Positions 6,502 through 14,115 of a stretch of 20,471 nucleotides of DNA are shown piece by piece. This DNA comes from PHET01 sp038202795. Lineage in GTDB: Bacteria > Actinomycetota > Coriobacteriia > Anaerosomatales > PHET01. A program made the position numbers and the translations under genes. The stretch is from the NCBI GenBank assembly GCA_038202795.1, contig JBBREQ010000037.1, positions 1-20,471 on the forward strand, written 5' to 3'. Numbering within the stretch: the stretch's first letter is position 1; every line of letters starts with the position of its first letter. The notes under the pieces were generated by a model, which ran no database searches, had not been told where the DNA came from, and saw nothing but the letters and a program-made list of their open reading frames with translations.

Positions 6502-7356
6502 ATGGTTGACCAGCACATACCTAGCGCTCAGTTCGGCATCTGCGGCGGTTCCGGATCGCTGTCGTTCGACTTCCCCGGTGCACTGGATGACGATCGGGTC
6601 GAGGTGCTAGCCGAAGACCTCGAGTTCGACACCCCGTTCGGTCGCTCGCCCGCATTCGTGCACTTTCGCGTCACCGGTCCGCACGGCGCGCGCGAGGCGC
6701 TCGCGGTCAAGATGCACGGCTGGCGGCGCGGCGTGAAGCGCGCCGACGCCTCTCTGCAGGTGTTCTGGGTCTTCTCGGAAGCCGGGGTTGTGAAGGTGCT
6801 GGCCGACGGTGGCGTGGGTTCGCTGAACCACCTGCTCGACCCGCGCGACGTCGTTGTCCCCAACGACTTCATCGACCTCACGGTCAAACAGGACATCTAC
6901 GTGCGCGGCGATCACCTGCTCATCATGCGCAAGCCCATCTGCCCCGAGCTCTCGAAGCACCTGTATGCGGGCGCGTCGGAGCACTTCAGCCGTGTCTTCA
7001 AGCGAGGCACGTATCTGGTGACTGACGGACCGCGTTTCGAGTCCGTAGCCGAGGTCGATTACATGAAGCGGCTGGGCGGCGACATCATTGGCCAATCACT
7101 TGCACCCGAGGTGTTCCTGGCCCGCGACATAGGCGCGTGCTACTCCGGCATCTATCTCGTGGTGAACTACGGCGAGGGCGTGGTACGCGAGTGGGAACAC
7201 GACGAGCTCAAGGCCGCCTTCTTCGAAGAGTCCGAGACGATCTCGCGCATCGTGCTTGACGCAGTAGCCAACGCGTCGCTGGCCCAGGGCTGCGGCTGCA
7301 TGGATCACCGCAAGCCCTCTCTGCTGTCGATTCCCGACGTCCGAACGGACAGCTGA
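6502..7356 (+). CDS. MTA-phosphorylase-like nucleoside phosphorylase/hydrolase
   Basis: This 284-residue protein has the trimeric purine nucleoside phosphorylase/MTAP fold. GICGGSG (residues 12-18), DTPFG (43-47), the GGVGSL loop (103-108), TDGPRFES (174-181), APEVFLARDIG (201-211) and a late VVNYG (220-224) align along MTAP. Several active-site positions differ. The MTAP phosphate-binding Arg-His becomes Met-His (M71-H72), and the purine-binding Asp-Tyr-Asp becomes Asn-Tyr-Gly (N222-G224). Asn there is typical of 6-oxopurine enzymes. With the deaminase four bases downstream, likely substrates are futalosine (replacing MqnB) or methylthioinosine. Whether it is a phosphorylase or a hydrolase is open. 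AAGGAGGG (6487-6494) fixes the ATG start; an upstream GTG at 6433 lacks a ribosome site. Confidence 0.75.
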   Translation: MVDQHIPSAQFGICGGSGSLSFDFPGALDDDRVEVLAEDLEFDTPFGRSPAFVHFRVTGPHGAREALAVKMHGWRRGVKRADASLQVFWVFSEAGVVKVLADGGVGSLNHLLDPRDVVVPNDFIDLTVKQDIYVRGDHLLIMRKPICPELSKHLYAGASEHFSRVFKRGTYLVTDGPRFESVAEVDYMKRLGGDIIGQSLAPEVFLARDIGACYSGIYLVVNYGEGVVREWEHDELKAAFFEESETISRIVLDAVANASLAQGCGCMDHRKPSLLSIPDVRTDS

Positions 7357-7360
7357 GGGC

Positions 7361-8659
7361 ATGCTGGTCTCCGCCGACTGGATCCTTCCCATAGCAGCAC
7401 CGCCCCTGCGTGAGGGCGCGGTGCTCGTGACTGGAGAACGAATCACCGCAGTCGGACCTCTTGCGGATTTGCGTGCCGCCTATCCAGCCGAGCCCCACGA
7501 GCACTTCGCCGGATGCGTCATGACTCCAGGACTCGTCAACGCACACACTCATCTGACGCTCAGCGCCCTCGCAAATGTCGTCGGGCCTCTGCCGTTCGCA
7601 CAGTGGCTTCCTAGGCTGGTCACGGCACTCAAGCCCTGGGATATCGCCGATCACGAGGCCTCAGGCGTCATCGGTGCCGAGGAGTGCCTGTCGTCCGGGG
7701 TCACCGTCGTGGGCGATATCGCGTACGGTGCAGCCGAGGTAGCGCGCGCCAGCGCCGCCGGCCTGGGCGGCGTGTACTACTGGGAACTGCTTGGCATGCA
7801 CGCCGAGCAGATCGACGCCGCACTCTTGGACCTGCGTTTTCCAACGCCGTCGACCAAGTACGGCTCGCGCGTCGTCTGCGGGCTGTCTCCCCACTCCCCC
7901 TACACCTCCGGTCCCGCCCTGCTGCGTGCCGTGCACGATCTGGCTGCGAAGCTGGGCGTCCCCTCGGCGGTTCATCTCGCGGAATCGCACGCGGAGCTCG
8001 AGCTGGTGCGCGATGGAACCGGACCTCTTGCGACGACTGCGGCGCGCACCGCTTTCGGGTTCACGCCCACCGGGACCACGTCCGTCGCGTATCTTGCCGC
8101 CTTGGGCGCGCTCAAGGGCACAACCGCCGTACACCTGTGCTACATCACCCCGGACGACATCGAACTGCTCGCGGCGCAGGCGCGCGGTGCGGTCACGTGC
8201 CCGCGCTCCAACCACTATCTGGGCAATCCGCCGCCCGCGATCGGCCCCCTACTGGCAGCGGGAGTGGCGGTCGGAATAGGCACGGACTCGTCGGCAAGCA
8301 ACCACGACCTCGATCTGATGGCCGAAGTCCGCGCGCTACGCGCTGCCGAGAACAGCCTGACGTCGACCCAGTTGCTGCAGATTGCGACCAGGGGTGGGGC
8401 TCTCTCGATCGGCGTGGACGATCGCTATGGGTCGCTCACGCCCGGCCTGTTCGCCGATCTGGCCCTGTTCCGCATCGAAGCCGGTGCCGACCCTGAAGCG
8501 GCCGTTGTCGAACTGGGAGGGCGCGGAAGCACCGATGCGGTCATGGGTGCCGGTGTGTGGCTCGTGCGCGACGGGGAGTTGCTGGCCAGGGATGCCACTG
8601 CCGGCGATCGTGCAGCAGACGCCCGCGGACGCTCGCTCGATGCCCTTCGTAGCGCGTAG
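7361..8659 (+). CDS. Amidohydrolase, MTA/SAH or aminofutalosine deaminase group
   Basis: This 432-residue protein is a metal-dependent TIM-barrel amidohydrolase. Likely metal ligands and catalytic residues are H62 and H64 (NAHTHL), H205 and E208 (VHLAES), H258 (VHLCY) and D309 (GTDSSAS). GLSPHSPYT and CPRSNHYLG resemble the adenosine-type deaminases MtaD/SAH deaminase. The same superfamily branch includes aminodeoxyfutalosine deaminases of menaquinone synthesis. It would convert the 6-amino group of a purine nucleoside to 6-oxo. The start lies four bases after the phosphorylase-like stop, so the two are one operon and probably act in sequence. Proximity to mqnE, mqnA and mqnC favours aminofutalosine as substrate, but methylthioadenosine or S-adenosylhomocysteine cannot be excluded. 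The ribosome site is weak, suggesting coupling. Confidence 0.8.
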   Translation: MLVSADWILPIAAPPLREGAVLVTGERITAVGPLADLRAAYPAEPHEHFAGCVMTPGLVNAHTHLTLSALANVVGPLPFAQWLPRLVTALKPWDIADHEASGVIGAEECLSSGVTVVGDIAYGAAEVARASAAGLGGVYYWELLGMHAEQIDAALLDLRFPTPSTKYGSRVVCGLSPHSPYTSGPALLRAVHDLAAKLGVPSAVHLAESHAELELVRDGTGPLATTAARTAFGFTPTGTTSVAYLAALGALKGTTAVHLCYITPDDIELLAAQARGAVTCPRSNHYLGNPPPAIGPLLAAGVAVGIGTDSSASNHDLDLMAEVRALRAAENSLTSTQLLQIATRGGALSIGVDDRYGSLTPGLFADLALFRIEAGADPEAAVVELGGRGSTDAVMGAGVWLVRDGELLARDATAGDRAADARGRSLDALRSA

Positions 8660-8698
8660 CCCGTTCTCGAGGCTGGTTCTCGAAGCTACAAACGAAAA

Positions 8699-8720
8699 CG
8701 GGTGCCCCTGGGGACACCCG
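8699..8720. terminator. Bidirectional terminator between deaminase and livF
   Basis: CGGGTG (8699-8704) pairs with CACCCG (8715-8720), and an inner CCC/GGG lies across one C/A mismatch. AACGAAAA precedes the stem and CTTTG follows it. On the minus strand the stem is followed by TTTTCGTTTG, so it is the better terminator for the liv operon. On plus it would serve the deaminase operon. Confidence 0.72.
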
Positions 8721-8754
8721 CTTTGCTGACGGTCAAGGCGTGTGATTGCGGCGT

Positions 8755-9462
8755 CTAGCCCTCGCCCAAGTAGGCCTTCCGAACATCCTCGTTGGCCAAG
8801 AGCTCCTTGCCGCTTCCGGTGAGCTTCATGTCCCCGGTCTCGAGCACGTAGCCGCGATTCGCGATCGAGAGGGCGAGATTGGCGTTCTGCTCCACAAGCA
8901 GGATCGTGATGCCATCCGCGTTGAGTTTCTGGATGATCTCGAAGATCGTCTCAACGACCACCGGAGCGAGTCCCATGGAGGGCTCGTCGAGCATCAGAAG
9001 TCTCGGACGTGCCATCAGCCCTCGGCCCATCGCCAGCATCTGCTGCTCGCCACCCGAGAGCGTGCCGCCCTTCTGGCTCAGGCGCTCCTTGAGGCGAGGG
9101 AAGAGCTCGAATACATGATCCAGATCGGCCTTGATGCCATCCTTGTCATTGCGGAGGTAGGCGCCCATCTCAAGGTTCTCGAGGACCGTCATGCGTGAGA
9201 AAATGCGCCGGCCTTCGGGAACTTGGATAATGCCTTTCTGCGTGACTTTGTGCGCGGCGAGGCCTGTGATCTTCTCTCCCTCGAACTCTACGGAGCCCTT
9301 GGTGGGAGTCAGCTGTCCTGACAGGGTCTTGAGGGTCGTGGACTTACCGGCGCCGTTCGCTCCGATAAGCGTGACGATCTCGCCTTCGTTGACGACAAGC
9401 GAGATGCCTTTGAGCGCCTCAATCTTGCCGTATGAGGTCTTCAGGTCGGTGACATTGAGCAC
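8755..9462 (-). CDS. livF: Branched-chain amino acid ABC transporter ATPase LivF
   Basis: This 235-residue protein is a cytoplasmic ATPase of a HAAT-type importer. Walker A is GANGAGKST (34-42), the signature is LSGGEQQ (135-141) and Walker B is LLMLDE (155-160). VPEGRRIFSRMTVLENL is the LivF hallmark after the Q-loop region. The GTG start overlaps no other gene and lies four bases after livG, with GGAGG upstream. It is the last gene of the liv operon before a terminator. Specificity for Leu/Ile/Val is inferred from the family; related systems carry amides, urea or other amino acids. Confidence 0.93.
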   Translation of the reverse strand: MLNVTDLKTSYGKIEALKGISLVVNEGEIVTLIGANGAGKSTTLKTLSGQLTPTKGSVEFEGEKITGLAAHKVTQKGIIQVPEGRRIFSRMTVLENLEMGAYLRNDKDGIKADLDHVFELFPRLKERLSQKGGTLSGGEQQMLAMGRGLMARPRLLMLDEPSMGLAPVVVETIFEIIQKLNADGITILLVEQNANLALSIANRGYVLETGDMKLTGSGKELLANEDVRKAYLGEG

Positions 9463-9466
9463 GGTA

Positions 9467-10366
9467 CTACTCCTCCCCGCCCTCGGCTACCTGCGGCTCA
9501 GGTGCCTCGGCGGGCGTCATTGTCTCGGACGCGGCCTCGGTCGTATCGGCAATCGACGCAGCGGACTCGGCAGCGGCAGCATCATGGGCCGCCATCATGG
9601 CCTCGGCGCCCTTGCCCAGATACGCCTCGATGACCTGTGGGTTGCGCTGAATCTCCGCGGGCAGGCCCTCGGCGATCAGCTCACCGAAGTCGAGTACGTA
9701 GATGCGGTCGGCGATGTCCATGACGACCTTCATATCATGCTCGATGAGCAAGACGGTGATACCCAGATCGCGCACCTTGCGAATCAGGCCGTTGAGCAGC
9801 TGCGACTCCTGCGGGTTCATGCCTGCCGCAGGCTCGTCGAGCAGGATAAGCTTGGGCTCTGTGGCCAGCGCACGGCCGACCTCGAGGCGACGCTGGTCAC
9901 CGTAGGGCAGATTCTTAGCGAGCTCGTTGGCCATGCCGCCCAGCCCGACAAAGGCGAGCCACTCACGCGCAGAGTCCTCTGAGGCTTGCTCTTCCCTACG
10001 GAATCGCGGAGTACGCAGCACCGCGCCGATGGGGCCCTCTTTCGTGAGCGTGTGACGGCCCACCATCAAGTTCTCGAGCGCGGTCATGTTCTGGAACAGA
10101 CGGATGTTCTGGAACGTGCGCGAGATACCCATCTTGGCGATCTTGTGCGGCTTGATGCCGCCCACCGTCTGACCCTCGAACATGAGGGTGCCCTCGGTGG
10201 GTGTGTAGATGCCCGTCATGAGGTTGAAGAACGTGGTCTTGCCGGCACCGTTAGGACCGATCAATGCGACGATCTCGCCCTCTTCGATATTCATGGTCAC
10301 ATTGCTCACGGCCTTCAGGCCGCCGAACTGCATCGTGACGTTATTCGCTTCTACCAGGCGTGTCAT
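9467..10366 (-). CDS. livG: Branched-chain amino acid ABC transporter ATPase LivG
   Basis: This 299-residue protein is the second ATPase of the importer. Walker A is GPNGAGKTT (37-45), SRTFQNIRLF follows the Q-loop, the divergent signature is LPYGDQRR and Walker B is LILLDE. These are typical of LivG, as is the ending NPQVIEAYLG of the core. The core ends near residue 252. About 47 further residues form an Ala/Glu/Thr/Pro-rich, acidic tail that ordinary LivG proteins lack. The start ATG has GGAGAGG upstream. It probably pairs with LivF to power the LivH-LivM channel. Confidence 0.93.
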   Translation of the reverse strand: MTRLVEANNVTMQFGGLKAVSNVTMNIEEGEIVALIGPNGAGKTTFFNLMTGIYTPTEGTLMFEGQTVGGIKPHKIAKMGISRTFQNIRLFQNMTALENLMVGRHTLTKEGPIGAVLRTPRFRREEQASEDSAREWLAFVGLGGMANELAKNLPYGDQRRLEVGRALATEPKLILLDEPAAGMNPQESQLLNGLIRKVRDLGITVLLIEHDMKVVMDIADRIYVLDFGELIAEGLPAEIQRNPQVIEAYLGKGAEAMMAAHDAAAAESAASIADTTEAASETMTPAEAPEPQVAEGGEE

Positions 10367-10393
10367 GTCAGTTGTACCTCTCCTCGCGCCCGG

Positions 10394-11635
10394 TTACCGG
10401 TCTTCGCCCGGGTGGGCGGTGTCGTGCTGCGCGTCGTAGAGCGTCTGGTTTGACTCGTCGAGTGCTGCTTCGGAATCGGGAGCCAGCTCGCGAGCTCGGC
10501 GCTTCGACGGCACGATGCCTTGCGGTCTCCACGCCATCATGATCACCATCAGCGCCCCGAACACGAGATAACGGTAGTTGGAAACCGCCGACTGTGCCTC
10601 GGCTGACACCTGGATACCGGTGAGCGTCTCAAGCAAGCCTGAGGACGCAGCACCCCGGATGAGCTCGGGCACGCCCTGGATGACCAGTGCGCCCACAATG
10701 GCGCCGGGAATCGAGCCCATGCCTCCCAAGACGATGATCGAGACCACGAACACCGACTCCATGAAGGTGAAAGACTCCGGACTGACAAAGCCCTGGAAGT
10801 TCGCAAACGTGATGCCGGCGATACCGCCCCACAGCGCGCCCAACGAGAAGGCGTACAGCTTGGCGCCGGTGATGTTGATGCCCATCGATGCAGCGGCGAC
10901 CTCATCCTCGCGCATGGCGGTCCATGACCGGCCCAGTCGCGAGTTGTCGAGACGCCGGACCACGAAGATGGTGAACAAGCACAGGAGCACGATGACGTAG
11001 TACCAGTACACGTTGGCAGTGAACACGAAGTTGAATCCCGGGAAGCTGAAATACACGTTGTTCTGAAGCCATTCCAAGGGGAACGGTTTGGGCACGGACT
11101 CGCCCGCCTTGGGCAGTCCGGCCGCGCCGTTGGTGATGCCGAAGATGTTGTTGTTAAGCGCGATACGCACGATCTCACCAAAACCGAGCGTTACGATCGC
11201 CAGGTAGTCTCCGCGCAACCGCAACACAGGAGTACCCAGCGCTATACCGGTGAGCGCGGCCGCGGCCGCAGCGAACGGGATCATGATGAAGTACGAGAGT
11301 CCCGGCAGCCATGTCTGCGCCGGGAACGTGGCCTCGAGCCACCCGGCGAGCGGCTGCCCACCCAAGATCCCCGTGTAGGCTCCGATCGCGTAGAACGCTA
11401 TGTAGCCCAGGTCGAGCAGCCCCGCGTAACCGACCACGATGTTCAGCCCCAGAGCCAGCATGACGTAGATTCCTACGATCGCCATGATGCGGACGAGGAA
11501 CAGCTGACCGAACCCTTGGAAGATGATTGCCGATAAAAACACCAGCAGGCCGATGCCTGCGTAGATGGCAAGCTTAAGCGGCGTGGACTTCGCCGCGTCA
11601 ACACTCGTTCTGATGTCCATTTTGCTTCCGCCCAT
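10394..11635 (-). CDS. livM: Branched-chain amino acid ABC transporter permease LivM
   Basis: This 413-residue integral membrane permease has a family core with ALGLNIVVGYAGLLDLGY near residue 60, LRGDYLAIVTLGFGEI and a late GGMGSIPGAIVGA. Many hydrophobic segments run from about residue 20 to 370. The polar C-terminal tail of about 40 residues (after WRPQGIVPS) would be cytoplasmic. The ATG at 11635 begins three bases after the livH stop and has GAAGGTG upstream; an in-frame ATG at 11620 with GGAAG is an alternative. With LivH it forms the translocation channel. Confidence 0.93.
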   Translation of the reverse strand: MGGSKMDIRTSVDAAKSTPLKLAIYAGIGLLVFLSAIIFQGFGQLFLVRIMAIVGIYVMLALGLNIVVGYAGLLDLGYIAFYAIGAYTGILGGQPLAGWLEATFPAQTWLPGLSYFIMIPFAAAAAALTGIALGTPVLRLRGDYLAIVTLGFGEIVRIALNNNIFGITNGAAGLPKAGESVPKPFPLEWLQNNVYFSFPGFNFVFTANVYWYYVIVLLCLFTIFVVRRLDNSRLGRSWTAMREDEVAAASMGINITGAKLYAFSLGALWGGIAGITFANFQGFVSPESFTFMESVFVVSIIVLGGMGSIPGAIVGALVIQGVPELIRGAASSGLLETLTGIQVSAEAQSAVSNYRYLVFGALMVIMMAWRPQGIVPSKRRARELAPDSEAALDESNQTLYDAQHDTAHPGEDR

Positions 11636-11638
11636 GGT

Positions 11639-12580
11639 CTACACCTTCTCCACGACGGACTCGCCCAGCAAGCCGCCAGGCCGGAATATCAGCACACCGA
11701 TGAGAATGACGAACGCGACTACGTCCTTGTAGCCGGTGGAGAGGAATCCAGCGGCAAGCGACTCGACGATGCCGAGTACGAATCCGCCGAGCATGGCTCC
11801 ACGCAGGTTGCCGATGCCGCCCAGAACCGCCGCGGTGAACGACTTGATTCCCGGTATGAAGCCCATGCTGAAGATGATGGCCCCGTAGTACATGCCGTGG
11901 AAAACGCCCGCGATGGCGCCAAGCGCGGGACCGATGAAGAAGGCAAGCGCGATGACGTAGTTGATGTCGATACCCATCAGGCCCGCGGCTTCACGGTCCT
12001 GAGAGGTGGCACGCATCGCCTTGCCCACGCGCGAGCGAGAGATGAACGTGTCGAGAATGACCATCAACACAACTGTGGTCCCCACGATCAGCATCTGCAG
12101 TGAGTTGACCGTCGCGCCCGCCATGTGGATCACGGGCTGCACCGGAAAGATGCGCGGAAACGGGATTGCCTTAGAGTCCACCCAGAGCAGCACCGCATTC
12201 TGGAGGAAGATCGAGACGCCGATGGCCGAGATCAGCGGAGCGAGCCGGGGCGCATGCCTCAGCGGACGATACGCGACACGCTCGATCACCATGCCCAGGA
12301 TGCCGATTGCGATTGCCGATACGGCGAACACGATCACATACAGGACGAAGATGCCAAAGCCGCTGCCCGTGAAGATCGCACTTGCGGGGAAGCTCGCATT
12401 TGTGAGTAGCAGCAGTACTCCGAGGCCCACGTAGGCGCCACCCATGAACATCTCGCTGTGTGCGAAGTTGATCATGAGGAGGATTCCGTAGACGAGCGTG
12501 TAGCCCAACGCAATGAGCGCATACATGCCGCCCAGCGTCACCCCGTTCACCAGCTGCTGAATGATTACTTCTGCAGTCAC
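11639..12580 (-). CDS. livH: Branched-chain amino acid ABC transporter permease LivH
   Basis: This roughly 313-residue integral membrane permease has IIQQLVNGVTLGGMYALIAL at the start, TLVYGILLMINFAHSEMFM and a late VLGGIGNLRGAMLGG, all family hallmarks. I place the start at GTG 12580, nine bases after AGGA. The family N-terminus begins there, whereas an upstream in-frame GTG at 12640 would add 20 non-conserved residues right beside the terminator hairpin. The downstream livM follows after three bases. It is separated from livK by a long hairpin, which would lower permease expression relative to the binding protein. Confidence 0.92.
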   Translation of the reverse strand: MTAEVIIQQLVNGVTLGGMYALIALGYTLVYGILLMINFAHSEMFMGGAYVGLGVLLLLTNASFPASAIFTGSGFGIFVLYVIVFAVSAIAIGILGMVIERVAYRPLRHAPRLAPLISAIGVSIFLQNAVLLWVDSKAIPFPRIFPVQPVIHMAGATVNSLQMLIVGTTVVLMVILDTFISRSRVGKAMRATSQDREAAGLMGIDINYVIALAFFIGPALGAIAGVFHGMYYGAIIFSMGFIPGIKSFTAAVLGGIGNLRGAMLGGFVLGIVESLAAGFLSTGYKDVVAFVILIGVLIFRPGGLLGESVVEKV

Positions 12581-12644
12581 TTGAAGGGTTCCTGTCTCTT
12601 CTGTACTGCGGGCGTCGGCCCGCGTGATGCCTCCAGACACATAA

Positions 12645-12680
12645 TCCGGGTGGGCACCGTGTTACCGATGCCCACCCGGA
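12645..12680 (-). terminator. Hairpin between livK and livH (partial terminator or mRNA stabiliser)
   Basis: TCCGGGTGGGCA (12645-12656) pairs perfectly over 12 bases with TGCCCACCCGGA (12669-12680), leaving a 12-base loop. On the transcribed minus strand the stem is followed by TTATGTGT, a poor U-tract, so read-through is expected. Such elements after a binding-protein gene usually protect its mRNA 3' end or attenuate downstream permease genes. Confidence 0.7.
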
Positions 12681-12710
12681 CCCGTGCGTCAGAGTGGTAC
12701 CGCTAGCGGA

Positions 12711-13928
12711 CTACTCTCCGGGGACCAGAACTGCAGTCCACGCGCCATCCTTGACCTGGTAGGTCGTGACGGCCTTGTTCGTGGTGTCGCCGTTCTCGTC
12801 GAACGAGATCGCACCGCTGACGCCCTCGCTGTTGGTCGCTGCAACCGCAGCGATAACGGCATCGCGACCGGCGGGGGTCAGGACCTTGTCGGCACCCTGA
12901 GCCTTGGCGACCTCGAGGACGGCCTTGATGATGAGATTGGCCGCGTCATACGAGTATGCGTCGTAGGCAGCGATCGGATCGCTGGGGTACTCGGCCTTGT
13001 AGGCATCGACGAACGCCTGGCCGGCGGGAAGCTTGTCAACGGGGAGGCCGATCGAGGTGCAGTAGTCGCCTTCGACCTGCTTGCCGCCCAGATTCACATA
13101 CTCGGCGTCGTAGCAGCCGTCGCCCGACATCATGGGGGCCTTCACGCCTGCATCGTCGGCCTGCTTGGAGAGCAGCGCGCCGGCGTTGTAGATGCCGCCG
13201 TAGTAGACCAGATCGGGCTTGGCGCCCTTGATCTTGGTGACAAGCGCGTTGAAGTCCGTGTCCTTGTCGGAAGTCTTCTCGGAGAAGATGACCTTGCCGC
13301 CAAGCTCGGCGAACTTCTTGGCGAACTCAGACGCGAGACCCTCGCCGTAGGGAGTGGAGTCGTCGATGACAACGACGCTCTTGTAGCCAAACGTGGTGTA
13401 GGCAGCGTCGGCAGCTGTGGGGCCCTGAACCGTGTCGATGGTGCAGACGCGGAACACGTTGTTGAAGCCCTGAAGCGTCAGCGCCGGGTTAGTGGCGGCC
13501 GGCGAGATCATGACGATCTTGTTGTCGTTGTAGACCTTCGACGCCGGGATGGTCACTCCGGAGTTGAGGTGTCCCATGACACCGATGAGGCTGGGGTCAG
13601 AGGCGAACGAGTTCGCCGCGTTGACGCCAGTCTTGGGGTCGCCCTGGTCATCGCCCTCGACCGTGGCAAAAGTGATTCCAGCCGCTTTGGCTTCGGCGGA
13701 CTCGTTGGCCTGCTTGACCGCGAGGTTCGCCGAACGCTTCATGCCCTGGCCCAGAGCGACAGCGCCCTGAGTCAGCGGAGCACCGATACCGACGGTGACC
13801 TTGGTCGCGGCGGCTTCGCCGCCGGTGGTGCCCTCAGTAGTGCTTCCTCCACCGCAACCAGTGGCGATCATAGCGACCGCGACCAGTGCTGCGAAGGCTG
13901 CGAGGACGCGCGTGTTGCGCATGCTCAT
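12711..13928 (-). CDS. livK: Branched-chain amino acid ABC transporter substrate-binding lipoprotein
   Basis: This roughly 405-residue extracytoplasmic binding protein feeds LivHMGF. It starts with a short charged region, a hydrophobic stretch (LAAFAALVAVAMIATGC) and the lipobox cysteine C25, then a Gly/Ser/Thr-rich linker, so it is a lipoprotein. The mature part has the type I periplasmic-binding fold: VTVGIGAPLTQG, VMGHLNSGVTIPASKVYND, MISPAATNP and VVIDDSTPYGEG are typical of LivK/LivJ. ATG 13928 is chosen because GGAGGG lies about five bases upstream; an in-frame ATG at 13922 is second best, and a longer frame to 14012 runs through the leader inverted repeat. The ligand is inferred from the family. 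Confidence 0.93.
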   Translation of the reverse strand: MSMRNTRVLAAFAALVAVAMIATGCGGGSTTEGTTGGEAAATKVTVGIGAPLTQGAVALGQGMKRSANLAVKQANESAEAKAAGITFATVEGDDQGDPKTGVNAANSFASDPSLIGVMGHLNSGVTIPASKVYNDNKIVMISPAATNPALTLQGFNNVFRVCTIDTVQGPTAADAAYTTFGYKSVVVIDDSTPYGEGLASEFAKKFAELGGKVIFSEKTSDKDTDFNALVTKIKGAKPDLVYYGGIYNAGALLSKQADDAGVKAPMMSGDGCYDAEYVNLGGKQVEGDYCTSIGLPVDKLPAGQAFVDAYKAEYPSDPIAAYDAYSYDAANLIIKAVLEVAKAQGADKVLTPAGRDAVIAAVAATNSEGVSGAISFDENGDTTNKAVTTYQVKDGAWTAVLVPGE

Positions 13929-13999
13929 AGTGCCCTCCCTTGCTCTCTTGACCCATCCGACATATGCAGCCGCGCGTGCTCCATGGAGGGCACTCGGGC

Positions 14000-14025
14000 A
14001 TCCTAGGGTCATCCCACCCTAGGAT
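14000..14025 (-). promoter_or_regulatory. Perfect 10-bp inverted repeat in the livK leader
   Basis: ATCCTAGGGT (14000-14009) and ACCCTAGGAT (14016-14025) form a perfect inverted repeat around six bases (CATCCC). It lies about 72 bases before the livK ATG and just downstream of the proposed -10 box. No U-tract follows on minus, so it is not a terminator. It could be a repressor operator or a 5' mRNA hairpin. Confidence 0.5.
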
Positions 14026-14031
14026 TGGAGT

Positions 14032-14060
14032 ACCGTAGCACAACGGTGAGTATGCAACAA
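14032..14060 (-). promoter_or_regulatory. Possible livK promoter
   Basis: On the minus strand TTGTTG (14060-14055) and TACGGT (14037-14032) are 17 bases apart. Only half of each hexamer matches consensus. The placement, directly upstream of the 10-bp inverted repeat and the livK leader, is what makes it plausible. Confidence 0.35.
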
Positions 14061-14061
14061 C

Positions 14062-14115
14062 GAAACCCGTTTACACGCGGCCCGAGTCTTTTGCGCAGGT
14101 TTCCGGGCGGGTTTC
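14062..14115 (-). terminator. Inverted repeat after the Rrf2 gene, possible weak terminator
   Basis: GAAACCCG (14062-14069) and CGGGTTTC (14108-14115) are exact complements flanking 38 bases. An inner CCCG/CGGG pair could extend the structure. On minus the distal arm is followed by GTTGTTGC, a poor U-run. It overlaps the end of the regulator gene and may end the cysK transcript, but the irregular stem leaves this uncertain. Confidence 0.3.

Noticed and set aside
8663..8683. GTTCTCGA direct repeat after the deaminase gene
   Set aside because: Two 8-base copies in a short intergenic stretch, with no adjacent mobile element or site logic.
12684..14006. 440-codon plus-strand ORF opposite livK
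   Set aside because: It is the shadow of livK, which has a lipobox and a clear binding-protein fold.
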